Assembly: GCF_039134705.1 (NCBI RefSeq)
Contig: NZ_CP146256.1
Coordinates: 1,612,001-1,676,000, forward strand
Direction: 5' to 3'
Length of the DNA stretch: 64,000 bases
Origin: Kineothrix sp. IPX-CK
Lineage (GTDB): Bacteria; Bacillota; Clostridia; Lachnospirales; Lachnospiraceae
Positions 42,752-51,082 of this stretch are shown piece by piece. Every line of letters starts with the position of its first letter. Within the stretch, counting starts at the first letter, position 1. The notes below the pieces were generated by a model that was given only the letters and a program-made list of their open reading frames with translations, made no database searches and was not told where the DNA came from. A program made the translations under genes and the position numbers.

Positions 42752-43074
42752 TAAAGCAGGAAGTATTTCCTGAGGCTGTGTTTGCGCTTAGAAGAGCAGC
42801 AAAGATAGATAGTAAGAACGCACAGATATTAAAGGCAAAAGCATACGCAGAATATATGTGCGGCAACTATGAGATCTGCAAAGAGGATAATGAGAAGGCG
42901 ATCGAGCTGAATGAGGAAGACGCTTATGCACTTCGGGGCTATGCAGTTGCTGTGTTCCGACTTGGCAACAAAAAGGAAGCGCTTGTGAAAATGAGAAAAG
43001 CAGCAGCGTTTACTTCATATGCAGATATGGATCTGATGGAAGATTTGCGGATGATGGAGTGTATCAATAAATAA
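42748..43074 (+). CDS. TPR-repeat protein coupled to the SPASM remnant
   Basis: A 108-residue protein with about two to three tetratricopeptide repeats (AVFALRRAAKIDSKNAQILKAKAYAEY, EDNEKAIELNEEDAYALRGYAVAVFRLGNKKEAL). GTG 42748 overlaps the SPASM stop as GTGA, so originally the two were co-translated and the TPR protein may have served as partner or substrate scaffold of the maturase. A terminator follows. Confidence 0.7.
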   Translation: MIKQEVFPEAVFALRRAAKIDSKNAQILKAKAYAEYMCGNYEICKEDNEKAIELNEEDAYALRGYAVAVFRLGNKKEALVKMRKAAAFTSYADMDLMEDLRMMECINK

Positions 43075-43076
43075 GT

Positions 43077-43123
43077 AAACTGCGGGAAGACAGACGCGTT
43101 CACCGGTCTTCTCGCAGTTTTTA
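43077..43123. terminator. Bidirectional terminator between convergent genes
   Basis: AAACTGCGGGAAGAC (43077-43091) pairs with GTCTTCTCGCAGTTT (43106-43120), one mismatch, and is followed by TT. It can serve both the TPR gene and the convergent CPBP gene. Confidence 0.85.
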
Positions 43124-43148
43124 TGTAATAGAGGGTTAAAAGAGCTTC

Positions 43149-43909
43149 TTAAAATTGTATTCGGGCAAACTCCTTTTTAAAGTTTTTGGAAACAATACTA
43201 TAAATAATAATCGCTGTACAAAAAAACATATTTGTATATCGGATGGCTGTACTCATTTCAACCGTGCAGGGTGCAAGAAGCTGACTGGTAATCAGGTTGC
43301 TCAGCATATGAGTAATTGCACCGGCTAACACACTTCGATTGGTTTTGATATATACGAAGCTTACAACGAAGCTGAAAAGTATGGTGGACGGTATAAATAA
43401 GAAGGCATCGAATAATGATCTTTGCAATAAATCATATTGTGCCTGCCCCGGCATAAAGTACCATGGCAAATGCCAAATGGCCCAGATGAAACCTAAGATT
43501 GCGGACGCACTCCAAAACCCCCGCTTTTTTAATAGTATATCGAGAGCAAAGCCTCGCCAGCCGAATTCTTCGTTCAGAGGGCCGGAAATAATGCTTACAA
43601 ATATGATGAGCGGCAGCATATATGGCCTTTTAATAAGCATTTTTATGAATGTCACTTCCGGCATCGGAGAATGAAAAAAAGAAATACCAATAAATATTCC
43701 TATTATTGCAATGATAGAAAAAAACAGCAGTAAAGCAAATAAGCATTTAATTCCCATTTGTTTAAAATTGAAGCATCTATGAAAATAATTTCTTCTCTTA
43801 TTTTTGGAATAGGTAAGAAATACGAAGAAAAGCCAAACCCCCATGTCCATAACAAAGTTATGACAAAAAAGGGATATATATTTCTTTCACTATCATTTAT
43901 TTTCTTCAT
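43149..43909 (-). pseudogene. CPBP intramembrane protease with a damaged N-terminus
   Basis: The main frame (43149-43850, 233 residues) holds the CPBP motifs NEEFGWRGF (EExxxR), FIWAIWHLPW and ITHMLSN (HxxxN), so the catalytic part is intact. The proper start, MKKINDSERNIYPFFVITLLWTWGF, is in another frame beginning at 43909. The two overlap around 43830-43850, consistent with a deletion plus frame change that removed part of the N-terminal helices. The start at 43909 overlaps the preceding DUF3021 gene by 17 nt, placing it third in a lytTR-DUF3021-CPBP operon. Confidence 0.7.
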
Positions 43910-44303
43910 CGGGCACCCCTGCTTTTTCCTTAAGTTTTTTGTTTATGGACAGAATTTCTTTTTTTATATGAGTAATTCCTAATAGATAGGCCAATAGAAA
44001 AATCGGTGTAATATATATAAATGACATCCACCAATTCGACCGTATGAACCAGCCGTTAATGCATCCGACAATAAGAACGGTTATTTCAATAACAATGTAC
44101 TCACATATAAGTTCCTTAAGAAAGCTATCATAAAAAATATAAGCCACAGCATAATGGACAGCCATACCGAGAAATGCTATGAGCACAATTTGAAAAATAA
44201 ATTTCATGTCCTGCGTATAGTCAAAGCACAAAAAGGATATAAAGGTCACAACAATAATGATTATCGATGACAATTGCAATGAGCTTTGTATATATCTTTT
44301 CAT
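43893..44303 (-). CDS. DUF3021-family membrane protein (module 2)
   Basis: A 136-residue protein with four predicted transmembrane helices and a C-terminal basic tail (KKEILSINKKLKEKAG). It overlaps the LytTR gene by 4 nt. It is the membrane half of the second LytTR-DUF3021 module, which here is followed by a CPBP protease gene. Confidence 0.82.
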   Translation of the reverse strand: MKRYIQSSLQLSSIIIIVVTFISFLCFDYTQDMKFIFQIVLIAFLGMAVHYAVAYIFYDSFLKELICEYIVIEITVLIVGCINGWFIRSNWWMSFIYITPIFLLAYLLGITHIKKEILSINKKLKEKAGVPDEENK

Positions 44304-44746
44304 ATCAAATCCTCCCGAAAAACAACTTTTTTTATTTCTGGAATATATGTCCTCGATATAATTACTTTTTCACCATTGGTAAGATTTGCTTCCAACCGGC
44401 TGTTCGCCAGAGCTTCCAAATGTGTGAGCTCACCTGCATTAAGCAGACAATTTCTGCTTACTTTGACAAAGCTATATTCTTTCAGTTCTTTTTCAAGTTG
44501 ATAGAGACGCTTATCAGTTCTGAATACTGCATCTTTGGTATAAACGAAAGTACGCTTATCTATAATTTCTATATAATAAATTTCTGGTATTAGGACTTTA
44601 TAGCTGCGTCCGCTTTCGTTTCCTATCAAGAATTTTCCTTCGGATTTCATTTTATTGATGATCCGTAATACCTGATTATTTTGTTCCGGGTATTCTACTG
44701 TTACAGTCAGCTCTTTTTCACGATTTTCTTTTACAATCAGTTTCAT
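44300..44746 (-). CDS. LytTR-domain DNA-binding regulator (module 2)
   Basis: A 148-residue protein with LytTR landmarks PEIYYIEIIDKRTFVYTKDAVFRTDKRLYQLEKEL, FVKVSRNCLLNAGELTHLEAL and LTNGEKVIISRTYIPEIK. Domain layout is the same as module 1. GGGAGGG precedes the ATG. It is divergent from the TetR gene at 44963, with which it shares a 216-nt intergenic region. Confidence 0.9.
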   Translation of the reverse strand: MKLIVKENREKELTVTVEYPEQNNQVLRIINKMKSEGKFLIGNESGRSYKVLIPEIYYIEIIDKRTFVYTKDAVFRTDKRLYQLEKELKEYSFVKVSRNCLLNAGELTHLEALANSRLEANLTNGEKVIISRTYIPEIKKVVFREDLI

Positions 44747-44874
44747 TTCATCCCTCCCTATGTATCATATCTGTTGAAGCATCAATTTTCAACAGATTCC
44801 TACCCGGTTACAAAATGAGACACCTTATTTACAATAATATATCCTGCTTGATTGGATAAGGCAAAAAACTACGC

Positions 44875-44903
44875 TTGACAAAGCGACGCATATGTCGCAT
44901 AAT
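44875..44903 (+). promoter_or_regulatory. Promoter of the TetR-phosphorylase operon
   Basis: TTGACA (44875-44880), 17-nt spacer, CATAAT (44898-44903). The spacer contains the first operator palindrome. Confidence 0.8.
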
Positions 44904-44926
44904 ATAAAAAGAGACATTGGTGTCGC
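44883..44926. promoter_or_regulatory. Two TetR operators of the form GNGAC-N6-GTCGC
   Basis: GCGACgcatatGTCGC (44883-44898) sits between -35 and -10, and GAGACattggtGTCGC (44911-44926) lies at or just after the expected transcription start. Centres are 28 bp apart. Placement fits autorepression by the TetR protein encoded 37 nt downstream. Confidence 0.7.
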
Positions 44927-44962
44927 AAAATATGATTTATTATAAACAACGCTGGAGGAAAC

Positions 44963-45532
44963 ATGGGGAAAAAAGGAGAAGAGACAAAGCAACATATACG
45001 CAAAGCAGCCTATAGCCTTTTTGCTGAAAAAGGATTTAAAGCAGTTACGATGAAGGACATATGCGAGAAGTCAGGATTGAGCAGAGGCGGGTTATACCGG
45101 CATTATCCGGGAACGGAGGAGATTTTTGAGGAGATTGTTAACGGTTTTGTGCAAAAGCAGGAAGATGAATTCGCGGACAGAATAGGAAAAGGTATTCCGG
45201 CAACTCAAATATTAGAAGAGGTGCTTTCCCGCTATAAAGAGGAGATGAACGACAGTCAGGCATCGCTCAGCGTCGCTATCTATGAGTATTACACCGCCGC
45301 GGAGAGGGAAAACAATGCTTTGCTCATACGCTATGGAGCCTCTAAAAGGATGTGGCAAAGGCTGATCATCTATGGTATGGAGAGAGGAGAGTTCCGTAGA
45401 GTGGATGCAGAGGCTGTCTATGACATCATCGTATTTTCTTATCAGGGAGTTCGAATGTACAGCAAGATGATGCCCATAGATGAAAAGATACCGGAAAGAA
45501 TAATAAAACAAATAAAGGAGATGCTGCTATGA
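44963..45532 (+). CDS. TetR-family regulator
   Basis: A 189-residue TetR protein: N-terminal helix-turn-helix KQHIRKAAYSLFAEKGFKAVTMKDICEKSGLSRGGLYRHYPGTEEIF and a helical ligand domain. It overlaps the nucleoside phosphorylase gene by ATGA, and tandem operator palindromes in its promoter suggest autoregulation of both genes. A GGAGG site precedes ATG 44963. Confidence 0.92.
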   Translation: MGKKGEETKQHIRKAAYSLFAEKGFKAVTMKDICEKSGLSRGGLYRHYPGTEEIFEEIVNGFVQKQEDEFADRIGKGIPATQILEEVLSRYKEEMNDSQASLSVAIYEYYTAAERENNALLIRYGASKRMWQRLIIYGMERGEFRRVDAEAVYDIIVFSYQGVRMYSKMMPIDEKIPERIIKQIKEMLL

Positions 45533-46293
45533 ATACTGTATTCAAGGATTTTGACAATGCAAAAGAGGCCTTTTTCAATCCGCGAGACTGTCAAAAGAGA
45601 GTGGATGGATTTCCGGAAATCTGTGTGTCCACGTTTTCGGAGAGTGTGATTGAGAAGTTCGCCGAGATGGAGGGTGTAGAGGTTATTGCCAGTCTATACT
45701 CTGCCAACGGAATCATTCCTGTATATAAAATAAAATACTGCGGAAAGGAAATCGCTTTTTTTCTATCCAGAGTCGGAGCCCCTGCCTGCGTTTGCGGACT
45801 GGAAGAAATCATTGCTATGGGAGCACAAAAAATAATACTGTTTGGAAGCTGCGGCATCTTGGATAAGGAGGCGGCGGATGGCAGGATAATAGTTCCCGTT
45901 GCGGCAGTTCGGGACGAAGGAACGAGCTATCATTATCTGCCTTCTTCCGAGGAGGTAAAGGTAGGAGAAGCAATGATTGATAAAATATGCGGCTGCCTGA
46001 AAAAATGCGGTTATCCCTATGTGAAGGGAAAGGTGTGGACGACGGACGGCATTTACCGCGAGACAAGAAAGGCAATTGATGACAGAAAGGCACAGGGCTG
46101 TATTGCTGTAGAAATGGAATTTGCCGCCGCTGCCGCTGTGACCGAATTCAGAAGTATTCCTTTTGTTCAGTTTCTATATGGCGAAGACAATCTGGACTCC
46201 GCGGAATGGGAGCCAAGAGGACTGTTCTGTCCGGATTTAAGCAGGACGGAGAAATATATGGTACTGGCATTTGAATGCGGGCTGGCAATATAA
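45529..46293 (+). CDS. Nucleoside phosphorylase
   Basis: A 254-residue PNP/uridine phosphorylase family protein. Visible are FFLSRVGAPACVCGLEEIIAMGAQKIILFGSCGIL (phosphate and base region), RDEGTSYHYLP, VWTTDGIYRET and VAVEMEFAAAAAVTEF-like sequence (IAVEMEFAAAAAV) containing the ribose-binding Met-Glu. Sequence does not decide between purine and uridine specificity. Co-transcribed with its TetR regulator. Confidence 0.87.
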   Translation: MNTVFKDFDNAKEAFFNPRDCQKRVDGFPEICVSTFSESVIEKFAEMEGVEVIASLYSANGIIPVYKIKYCGKEIAFFLSRVGAPACVCGLEEIIAMGAQKIILFGSCGILDKEAADGRIIVPVAAVRDEGTSYHYLPSSEEVKVGEAMIDKICGCLKKCGYPYVKGKVWTTDGIYRETRKAIDDRKAQGCIAVEMEFAAAAAVTEFRSIPFVQFLYGEDNLDSAEWEPRGLFCPDLSRTEKYMVLAFECGLAI

Positions 46294-46375
46294 GAGCATA
46301 TCGCAGCATCATTTACTATAGTTCTGCCGTTAGGCTGAACTGTGACATAAAAACCTGTGATTACGAGTAAAAATC

Positions 46376-46404
46376 TTGACAAATCTCAAATAATAGAATA
46401 ATAT
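46376..46404 (+). promoter_or_regulatory. Promoter of the second TetR operon
   Basis: TTGACA (46376-46381), 17-nt spacer, TAATAT (46399-46404), close to consensus. Confidence 0.85.
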
Positions 46405-46407
46405 TTA

Positions 46408-46425
46408 ATTGAATATTAATTCAAT
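46408..46425. promoter_or_regulatory. Operator palindrome ATTGAAT-N4-ATTCAAT
   Basis: Perfect 7-bp inverted repeats around ATTA, positioned 4 nt after the -10 box across the expected transcription start. Probable site of the TetR protein encoded immediately downstream. Confidence 0.7.
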
Positions 46426-46456
46426 GAATATAAAATCAATGAAACGGGTGATCAAC

Positions 46457-47035
46457 TTGACGACAAGAAGCGAGCAAAAAGAGAAGCGCAGACAGCTTAT
46501 TCTATGGAAGGCACTGGAGCTGTTCGTAAGAAATGGATATGCCGAAACAAAAATAAACGATATTGCAAAAGCGGCGGATATGAGCGTTGGATTGCTGTTC
46601 CATTATTTCGAGTCTAAGGAGCAGCTTTATGAGGAGCTGATCAGAATAGGCGTAGAGGGGACAAAGGAACCGCAGAAGATGGAATTTTCCGGTCCTTTGG
46701 AATTTTTTACAGGGTTTCTCGATTCCTTATTTCTCTTTTCTTCACACCAGTCATGGGTATTTCTAATGTTCGTACTCGTGGCGCAGGCGCGCAGAAGTGA
46801 CAGGACTCCGGCACATATTAAACAGATTGCTATGGAGGTGGACCAGGTGGAGCGGTCAGCAGAAATAATCCGAGTAGGGCAGTCGGAAGGGATTTTCCGA
46901 AATGGCGATCCTTATGCTCTTTCCGCAGCTTTTTGGTGCAGCGTGCAGGGAATCATGGAACAGCTTGCGGTTACGCCTGATATGCCTTTGCCTGAGACGG
47001 AATGGCTCATTGATATTATAAGGAGTAAAGGATGA
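46457..47035 (+). CDS. TetR-family regulator
   Basis: A TetR protein of about 192 residues: KRRQLILWKALELFVRNGYAETKINDIAKAADMSVGLLFHYFESKEQLYEEL. Several upstream starts (ATG 46424, 46439; GTG 46448) lack ribosome sites, whereas TTG 46457 follows GGGTGATC, a good match to the 16S tail, and leaves a sensible leader after the promoter; the choice remains uncertain. It overlaps the oxidoreductase gene by ATGA. Confidence 0.88.
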   Translation: MTTRSEQKEKRRQLILWKALELFVRNGYAETKINDIAKAADMSVGLLFHYFESKEQLYEELIRIGVEGTKEPQKMEFSGPLEFFTGFLDSLFLFSSHQSWVFLMFVLVAQARRSDRTPAHIKQIAMEVDQVERSAEIIRVGQSEGIFRNGDPYALSAAFWCSVQGIMEQLAVTPDMPLPETEWLIDIIRSKG

Positions 47036-48498
47036 AAAAAGTAATCATTATAGGCGGTGGGATTTCCGGACTGTCAGCCGGAATCCACGCGCAGCAAAAC
47101 GGCTTTCTTACAGAAATATACGAAAAAAATCCGGTGATCGGAGGCGAATGTACTGGATGGAACAGGCAGGGCTATCACATTGATAATTGTATTCACTGGC
47201 TTACAGGATGCCGTGAAGGCGATGAACTTTGGGAGATTTGGCGAAATGTAGGTGCAATAGATGAGAATACGGAGCTTTACAGAGAACCTTATTTTTATAT
47301 GTTGGATATGGAAGGCAGACGGCTCCATTTTTGGAGCGATGTGGAGAAAGCGCGGAGGGAATTCCTTGAGATTGCGCCGGAAGACGGCATAGAAATCAAT
47401 AAATTTTTCGATAGTGTGAAGCTTGCGGAAAGCTTGAGGATTCCTTGTGAGAAGTCGCCTGCATATATGAACTTCTTTGAATTTATGAAATTCGGAATGA
47501 GTATGCCGCAGATGGGCAGAGTCATAAAGGAATACGGGAAAGAAACGGTTGCCGAGCTGGCACTAAGGTTTAAGAATCCCCTTTTGAAGGAGATGATGAG
47601 TCGCTACTATAACGAAAAGTTCATGGCAGTCACCCTCATAAGCTCCTATGCTTTTCTTACGGGGAAAACAGCCGCAATTCCCATGGAAGGTTCAAAAGGG
47701 ATGTCGGAGCGGATGGCAAAACGTTATCAGACACTGGGAGGGAAGATTCAGCTAAATATGCCGGTTACTAAAATCAATATTCAAGGAAAACGGGCGGTAT
47801 CCGTTACATTTAATGACGGCAGCGAGGCTATAGCGGATTACATAATCAGCGCTGCGGATACGGCAGTTACCTTCGGCGGCTTGCTGGATAAAGAATATAT
47901 GGATAAAAACCTCAAAGAAATGTATAGCTGTAAGGAAGGCTATTCGGTAACCTCGTCTTTTCAGGCGGCTTTCGGAATTCTTGGCGCTGAAGACTGTGGC
48001 GTTCCCGGCGGGTCGGTGATGTTTCCCTGTGACAGCTTCCAGGTGGGCAGACAGAAACTTGATTTTCAGGCGATTAGGCTCTATGATTATGACGAGAGCC
48101 TTTTTCCCAGAGAAAAGAGGGTCATTCAATGCAATATCCTTCAGGATGAGGAAGATTTCCAATACTGGAAGGAACTTTACCGGAAGTATGACCGGTATGA
48201 GGCCGAGATGCAGAGAATTGCCGATACTGTTATGAAACAAATAATCTCGAAATTTCCTGCGCTTGAAGGTAGATTGGTGCCTCTTGATACGTATTCTCCC
48301 GTTACTTTCGAACGTTGGTGCGGGGCATATAAGGGTGCATATATGAGCTTTTTCGGGCAGAAAGGCTATAAAAGCCTCTATGCGAAAAGCAAAGCGCAGG
48401 GCCTTGATAATGTGTTTATAGCCAGCCAGTGGTTGCAGTTGAACGGCGGTCTCCCCATTGCAGTGACCAGCGGAAAGTTTGCGGTACAGGCAATGTGA
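47032..48498 (+). CDS. FAD-dependent phytoene-desaturase-like oxidoreductase
   Basis: A 488-residue CrtI/amine-oxidase-type flavoprotein. The N-terminal dinucleotide-binding motif is VIIIGGGISGLSAGIHAQQNG followed by IYEKNPVIGGECTGW and GYHIDNCIHWLTG. The middle has PMEGSKGMSERMAKRYQTLGGKIQLNMPVTKI and ADYIISAADTAVTFGG, and the C-terminus GLDNVFIASQWLQLNGGLPIAVTSGKFA. No carotenoid genes are adjacent, so the substrate is unknown; it is controlled by the coupled TetR. Confidence 0.87.
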   Translation: MKKVIIIGGGISGLSAGIHAQQNGFLTEIYEKNPVIGGECTGWNRQGYHIDNCIHWLTGCREGDELWEIWRNVGAIDENTELYREPYFYMLDMEGRRLHFWSDVEKARREFLEIAPEDGIEINKFFDSVKLAESLRIPCEKSPAYMNFFEFMKFGMSMPQMGRVIKEYGKETVAELALRFKNPLLKEMMSRYYNEKFMAVTLISSYAFLTGKTAAIPMEGSKGMSERMAKRYQTLGGKIQLNMPVTKINIQGKRAVSVTFNDGSEAIADYIISAADTAVTFGGLLDKEYMDKNLKEMYSCKEGYSVTSSFQAAFGILGAEDCGVPGGSVMFPCDSFQVGRQKLDFQAIRLYDYDESLFPREKRVIQCNILQDEEDFQYWKELYRKYDRYEAEMQRIADTVMKQIISKFPALEGRLVPLDTYSPVTFERWCGAYKGAYMSFFGQKGYKSLYAKSKAQGLDNVFIASQWLQLNGGLPIAVTSGKFAVQAM

Positions 48499-48566
48499 AG
48501 GGGATAGTCGTTACTTGACAGCCACAGGATGAAAAGATAATATAAAAAATACAAAGATAAAAACAC

Positions 48567-48631
48567 GGGTCGGTTGGTAGTCCGGCCAGGATCGATATAT
48601 CGACAGATATAACGCCTCAGTAACCTGCCTC
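48567..48631 (+). other. Possible remnant of a yjdF-type riboswitch leader
   Basis: The GC-rich segment with GGTCGGTTGG, GTCCGGCC and CCTCAGTAACCTGCC lies directly upstream of the YjdF remnant. yjdF genes are often preceded by a structured riboswitch. No consensus could be aligned by eye, so this is a positional guess. Confidence 0.2.
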
Positions 48632-48970
48632 CTTGGTTGTCCGTTCTTTGTTGTATTCGGAGCAGAACCTAAGGATTATGAGGTATGGGAGTATGTACTG
48701 GAAAATTATTATAAGCTCATTTTCAGTCCGGGCATCGACTCGCAGTCAAAGTTCAAAGACCATGTAAATCCAAAACGAATGCAAAGAGAAGTGAGGAAGC
48801 AGCTTGAAAACGTGGGAACCAGCACGAAATCCCAGCAGGCGCTGAAGCTCTGGCAGGAGCAGCAAAAGGCTGAGAAAAAGAGCACTCAGGTCAAGCGCAG
48901 GGAGGAGGAAAAGTAAAAGGTATTTGAGTTAAAGCAGCAGAAGAAAAAAGAGAAACATAAGGGCAGATAG
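48632..48970 (+). pseudogene. YjdF-family remnant
   Basis: The frame reads FFVVFGAEPKDYEVWEYVLENYYKLIFSP, then NPKRMQREVRKQLENVGTSTKSQQALKLWQEQQK, an ochre TAA at 48914-48916, and continues in frame as KVFELKQQKKKEKHKGR to TAG 48968. This is the characteristic C-terminal two-thirds of YjdF. The N-terminal ~25 residues are missing with no start codon in frame, and the TAA breaks the tail, so it is a pseudogene. Confidence 0.8.
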
Positions 48971-49056
48971 CAGGAAAGCGGACAATCACATAGAATGTAA
49001 ATGTGTTTGTCCGTTTTTGAATAAAAAACTTTTATTAGAGGGAGGAAAGGATTATT

Positions 49057-49590
49057 GTGGAACGTTTGGAAACGGAACGATTAATTTTGAGGGAATGGTG
49101 TAAGGAGGATGCCGTGGATATGTATACATACGCATCTGGGGATAAGGTTGGTCCAATGGCGGGATGGAAACCGCATGAGAATGTGGAAGAATCCGTACAG
49201 ATTATAAATATGTTTCAGGAAAGCGATGACACATGGGCGATAGAATGGAAGGACAACCACGCCGTCATAGGTTCTGTCGGACTTCACCGCACCAGGAAGC
49301 CGGGGATTTCCTATGATGTGGAGCTTGGTTATGTATTGTCGGAGAAATATTGGGGACGGCAGATCGCAGTAGAAGCGGCACAGGCGGCTATTGCTTATGC
49401 GTTTGAAAAAATGAATATCACCCGGCTTGCGGTCTCTCATTTTCCGGATAATATACAGTCCAGGCGTGTAATAGAAAAGCTTGGCTTCCGTTTTTTGAAA
49501 TACATTGCGGATGGCTTCACCCGTTATGACGGAAAGCAGGGAGATAATGTTTACATTATGGAAAAAGAAGATTATGAACGGCTTCGGTAA
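49057..49590 (+). CDS. RimJ/RimL-type GNAT acetyltransferase
   Basis: A 177-residue acetyltransferase: [15 protein letters not shown] at the N-terminus, [42 protein letters not shown] for the acetyl-CoA site, and [18 protein letters not shown] near the end. GTG 49057 follows GAGGGAGGAAAGG. The target (ribosomal protein, antibiotic or other amine) is not evident. A terminator follows. Confidence 0.9.
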   Translation: MERLETERLILREWCKEDAVDMYTYASGDKVGPMAGWKPHENVEESVQIINMFQESDDTWAIEWKDNHAVIGSVGLHRTRKPGISYDVELGYVLSEKYWGRQIAVEAAQAAIAYAFEKMNITRLAVSHFPDNIQSRRVIEKLGFRFLKYIADGFTRYDGKQGDNVYIMEKEDYERLR

Positions 49591-49628
49591 AATGGAAGCA
49601 AAATATGGATAAACCTGTTCTGAAAAGT

Positions 49629-49651
49629 AGGCAACCTGAGGTTGCCTTTTT
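49629..49651 (+). terminator. Rho-independent terminator after the GNAT gene
   Basis: AGGCAACC (49629-49636) and GGTTGCCT (49640-49647) with loop TGA, followed by TTTT. Confidence 0.92.
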
Positions 49652-49771
49652 GCATATAACTGGTTGGTAGAGGAAGGAAGTTTCATATGCTATCATAAAG
49701 ATGGGCGGAAAAAGAGTAATCTGTCCGCTGACAAGCAAGGCAGCATGAGCTTTTAAAGGAGGATGAGAACG

Positions 49772-50443
49772 ATGAATATGGCTGAGAAATTGCAGTCTTT
49801 GAGAAAGAGTAAAGGGCTGTCGCAGGAGGAACTGGCCGATTTGCTGAACGTTTCGAGGCAGGCAGTGGGAAAGTGGGAGGCAGGGAGATTTTACCCCGAT
49901 ATCGACAAGCTGATGCAGCTTAGCGAGCTGTATTCCATATCTCTCGACAGACTGATCAAGGATACCGGCGACTGCAACCTGCAAATAGGAGAGCAGAATG
50001 AGGAAAAAGAAGATATTACCGATTTTTTGATCAGAGCGAAAACGGCTTGCTATGCCGGACATGGAGAGGAGATAGATGCATCGAGAAGAGGCTCACATGA
50101 TCTGGAATATGAGGAGGATGAGTTGTATTATTATGATACCTATTTAGGGGGAGAACGCTTTGGCGGAGAAGAGGCCGTATGGAAAAACGGGATGCCGATC
50201 TGGTGCATGAATTACTGCGGCCGCGTGACCGGCGAGCATTTCAGCGGTGATTTTCTTAAGGAAGCCTTAGATGCGGTTCCTTATAATATGCCTTATAGGG
50301 GCCCTGCCTTTTTCCAATCCGGTGCCTATACTTATCATTGCAGAGTAGAGGGGGATTTCGATTGGTATCAGGGATATGAGGAAATATTGCATGAAGGTAT
50401 AAAAATATATGAATGTTATTTTCACGGCGGGAGCATTAGGTAA
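49772..50443 (+). CDS. XRE-family regulator with a C-terminal DUF5680-like domain
   Basis: About 223 residues. The N-terminal helix-turn-helix is EKLQSLRKSKGLSQEELADLLNVSRQAVGKWEAGRFYPDIDKLMQLSELYSISLDRL. The C-terminal part (DFLIRAKTACYAGHGEE, then YYYDTYLGGERFGGEEAVWKNGMPIWCMNYCG) looks like a small-molecule-sensing DUF5680 domain. AAAGGAGG at 49755-49762 lies 9 nt before ATG 49772, which is preferred over ATG 49763. Confidence 0.82.
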   Translation: MNMAEKLQSLRKSKGLSQEELADLLNVSRQAVGKWEAGRFYPDIDKLMQLSELYSISLDRLIKDTGDCNLQIGEQNEEKEDITDFLIRAKTACYAGHGEEIDASRRGSHDLEYEEDELYYYDTYLGGERFGGEEAVWKNGMPIWCMNYCGRVTGEHFSGDFLKEALDAVPYNMPYRGPAFFQSGAYTYHCRVEGDFDWYQGYEEILHEGIKIYECYFHGGSIR

Positions 50444-50473
50444 ATGCGCCCGCCTTCATGCTTACGAATGTTT

Positions 50474-51082
50474 TTATGCGGCGGCTCTTTTGGAAAAGAA
50501 GCGAATGGACAAGGCGCTTATAGGCGTAAAATAAATACACCAAAATGACAATATGAGAATGCCTGTAGTATCGCTTCCGTTTGCCGCCGTATCGAATAAA
50601 CCGAGAAGAGGTACGATAAAGCAGGCGACGGCAAATACGCCGTGAATGATCAGCAGCCATTTCAGCCAATTCTCAGCCAGGTTTTTCGCTTGAATTGTCA
50701 GTCCGGCAAAAAAGGTGGATACTGACATAAGGCAATAACCGAGCATATCCAGATTGAACATCATATCGAATTGGGTGTAATCGAGTAAAACCGCAGCCTG
50801 CCCTGTCAGCTTGCCGCTTCGCACGCTGGTAAGCTGTACGAAATAGACGATGGAGTTGCAAAGAGCATACATTCCGCCGAAGGCAATTGCAGCAAGTCCC
50901 GCTGCCTTTGAGGTTTCTTCTCCATAACAGGCAAAGACACAAATCATTGTGACAAAGCTAAAGGCGATGCCTATACTTGCAAAATAGCTTCCGTAAGAGG
51001 AAGAAGCCAACATGGAAATAAGAAAACCAATTACTGAGAACAAGTTGACGACAGCGGCACAAATACCAATATTCTTATTCAT
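50474..51082 (-). CDS. Polytopic membrane protein of unknown function
   Basis: A 202-residue protein with about six transmembrane helices, starting NKNIGICAAVVNLFSVIGFLISM and ending FFSKRAAA. No family was recognised with confidence. It overlaps the upstream TetR gene by 4 nt on the minus strand, so it is probably the regulated target or an efflux/sensor partner. Confidence 0.72.
   Translation of the reverse strand: MNKNIGICAAVVNLFSVIGFLISMLASSSYGSYFASIGIAFSFVTMICVFACYGEETSKAAGLAAIAFGGMYALCNSIVYFVQLTSVRSGKLTGQAAVLLDYTQFDMMFNLDMLGYCLMSVSTFFAGLTIQAKNLAENWLKWLLIIHGVFAVACFIVPLLGLFDTAANGSDTTGILILSFWCIYFTPISALSIRFFSKRAAA

Noticed and set aside
42558..42866. 102-residue minus-strand ORF
   Set aside because: Overlaps the SPASM remnant and TPR gene on the other strand; no motif and low-quality composition.
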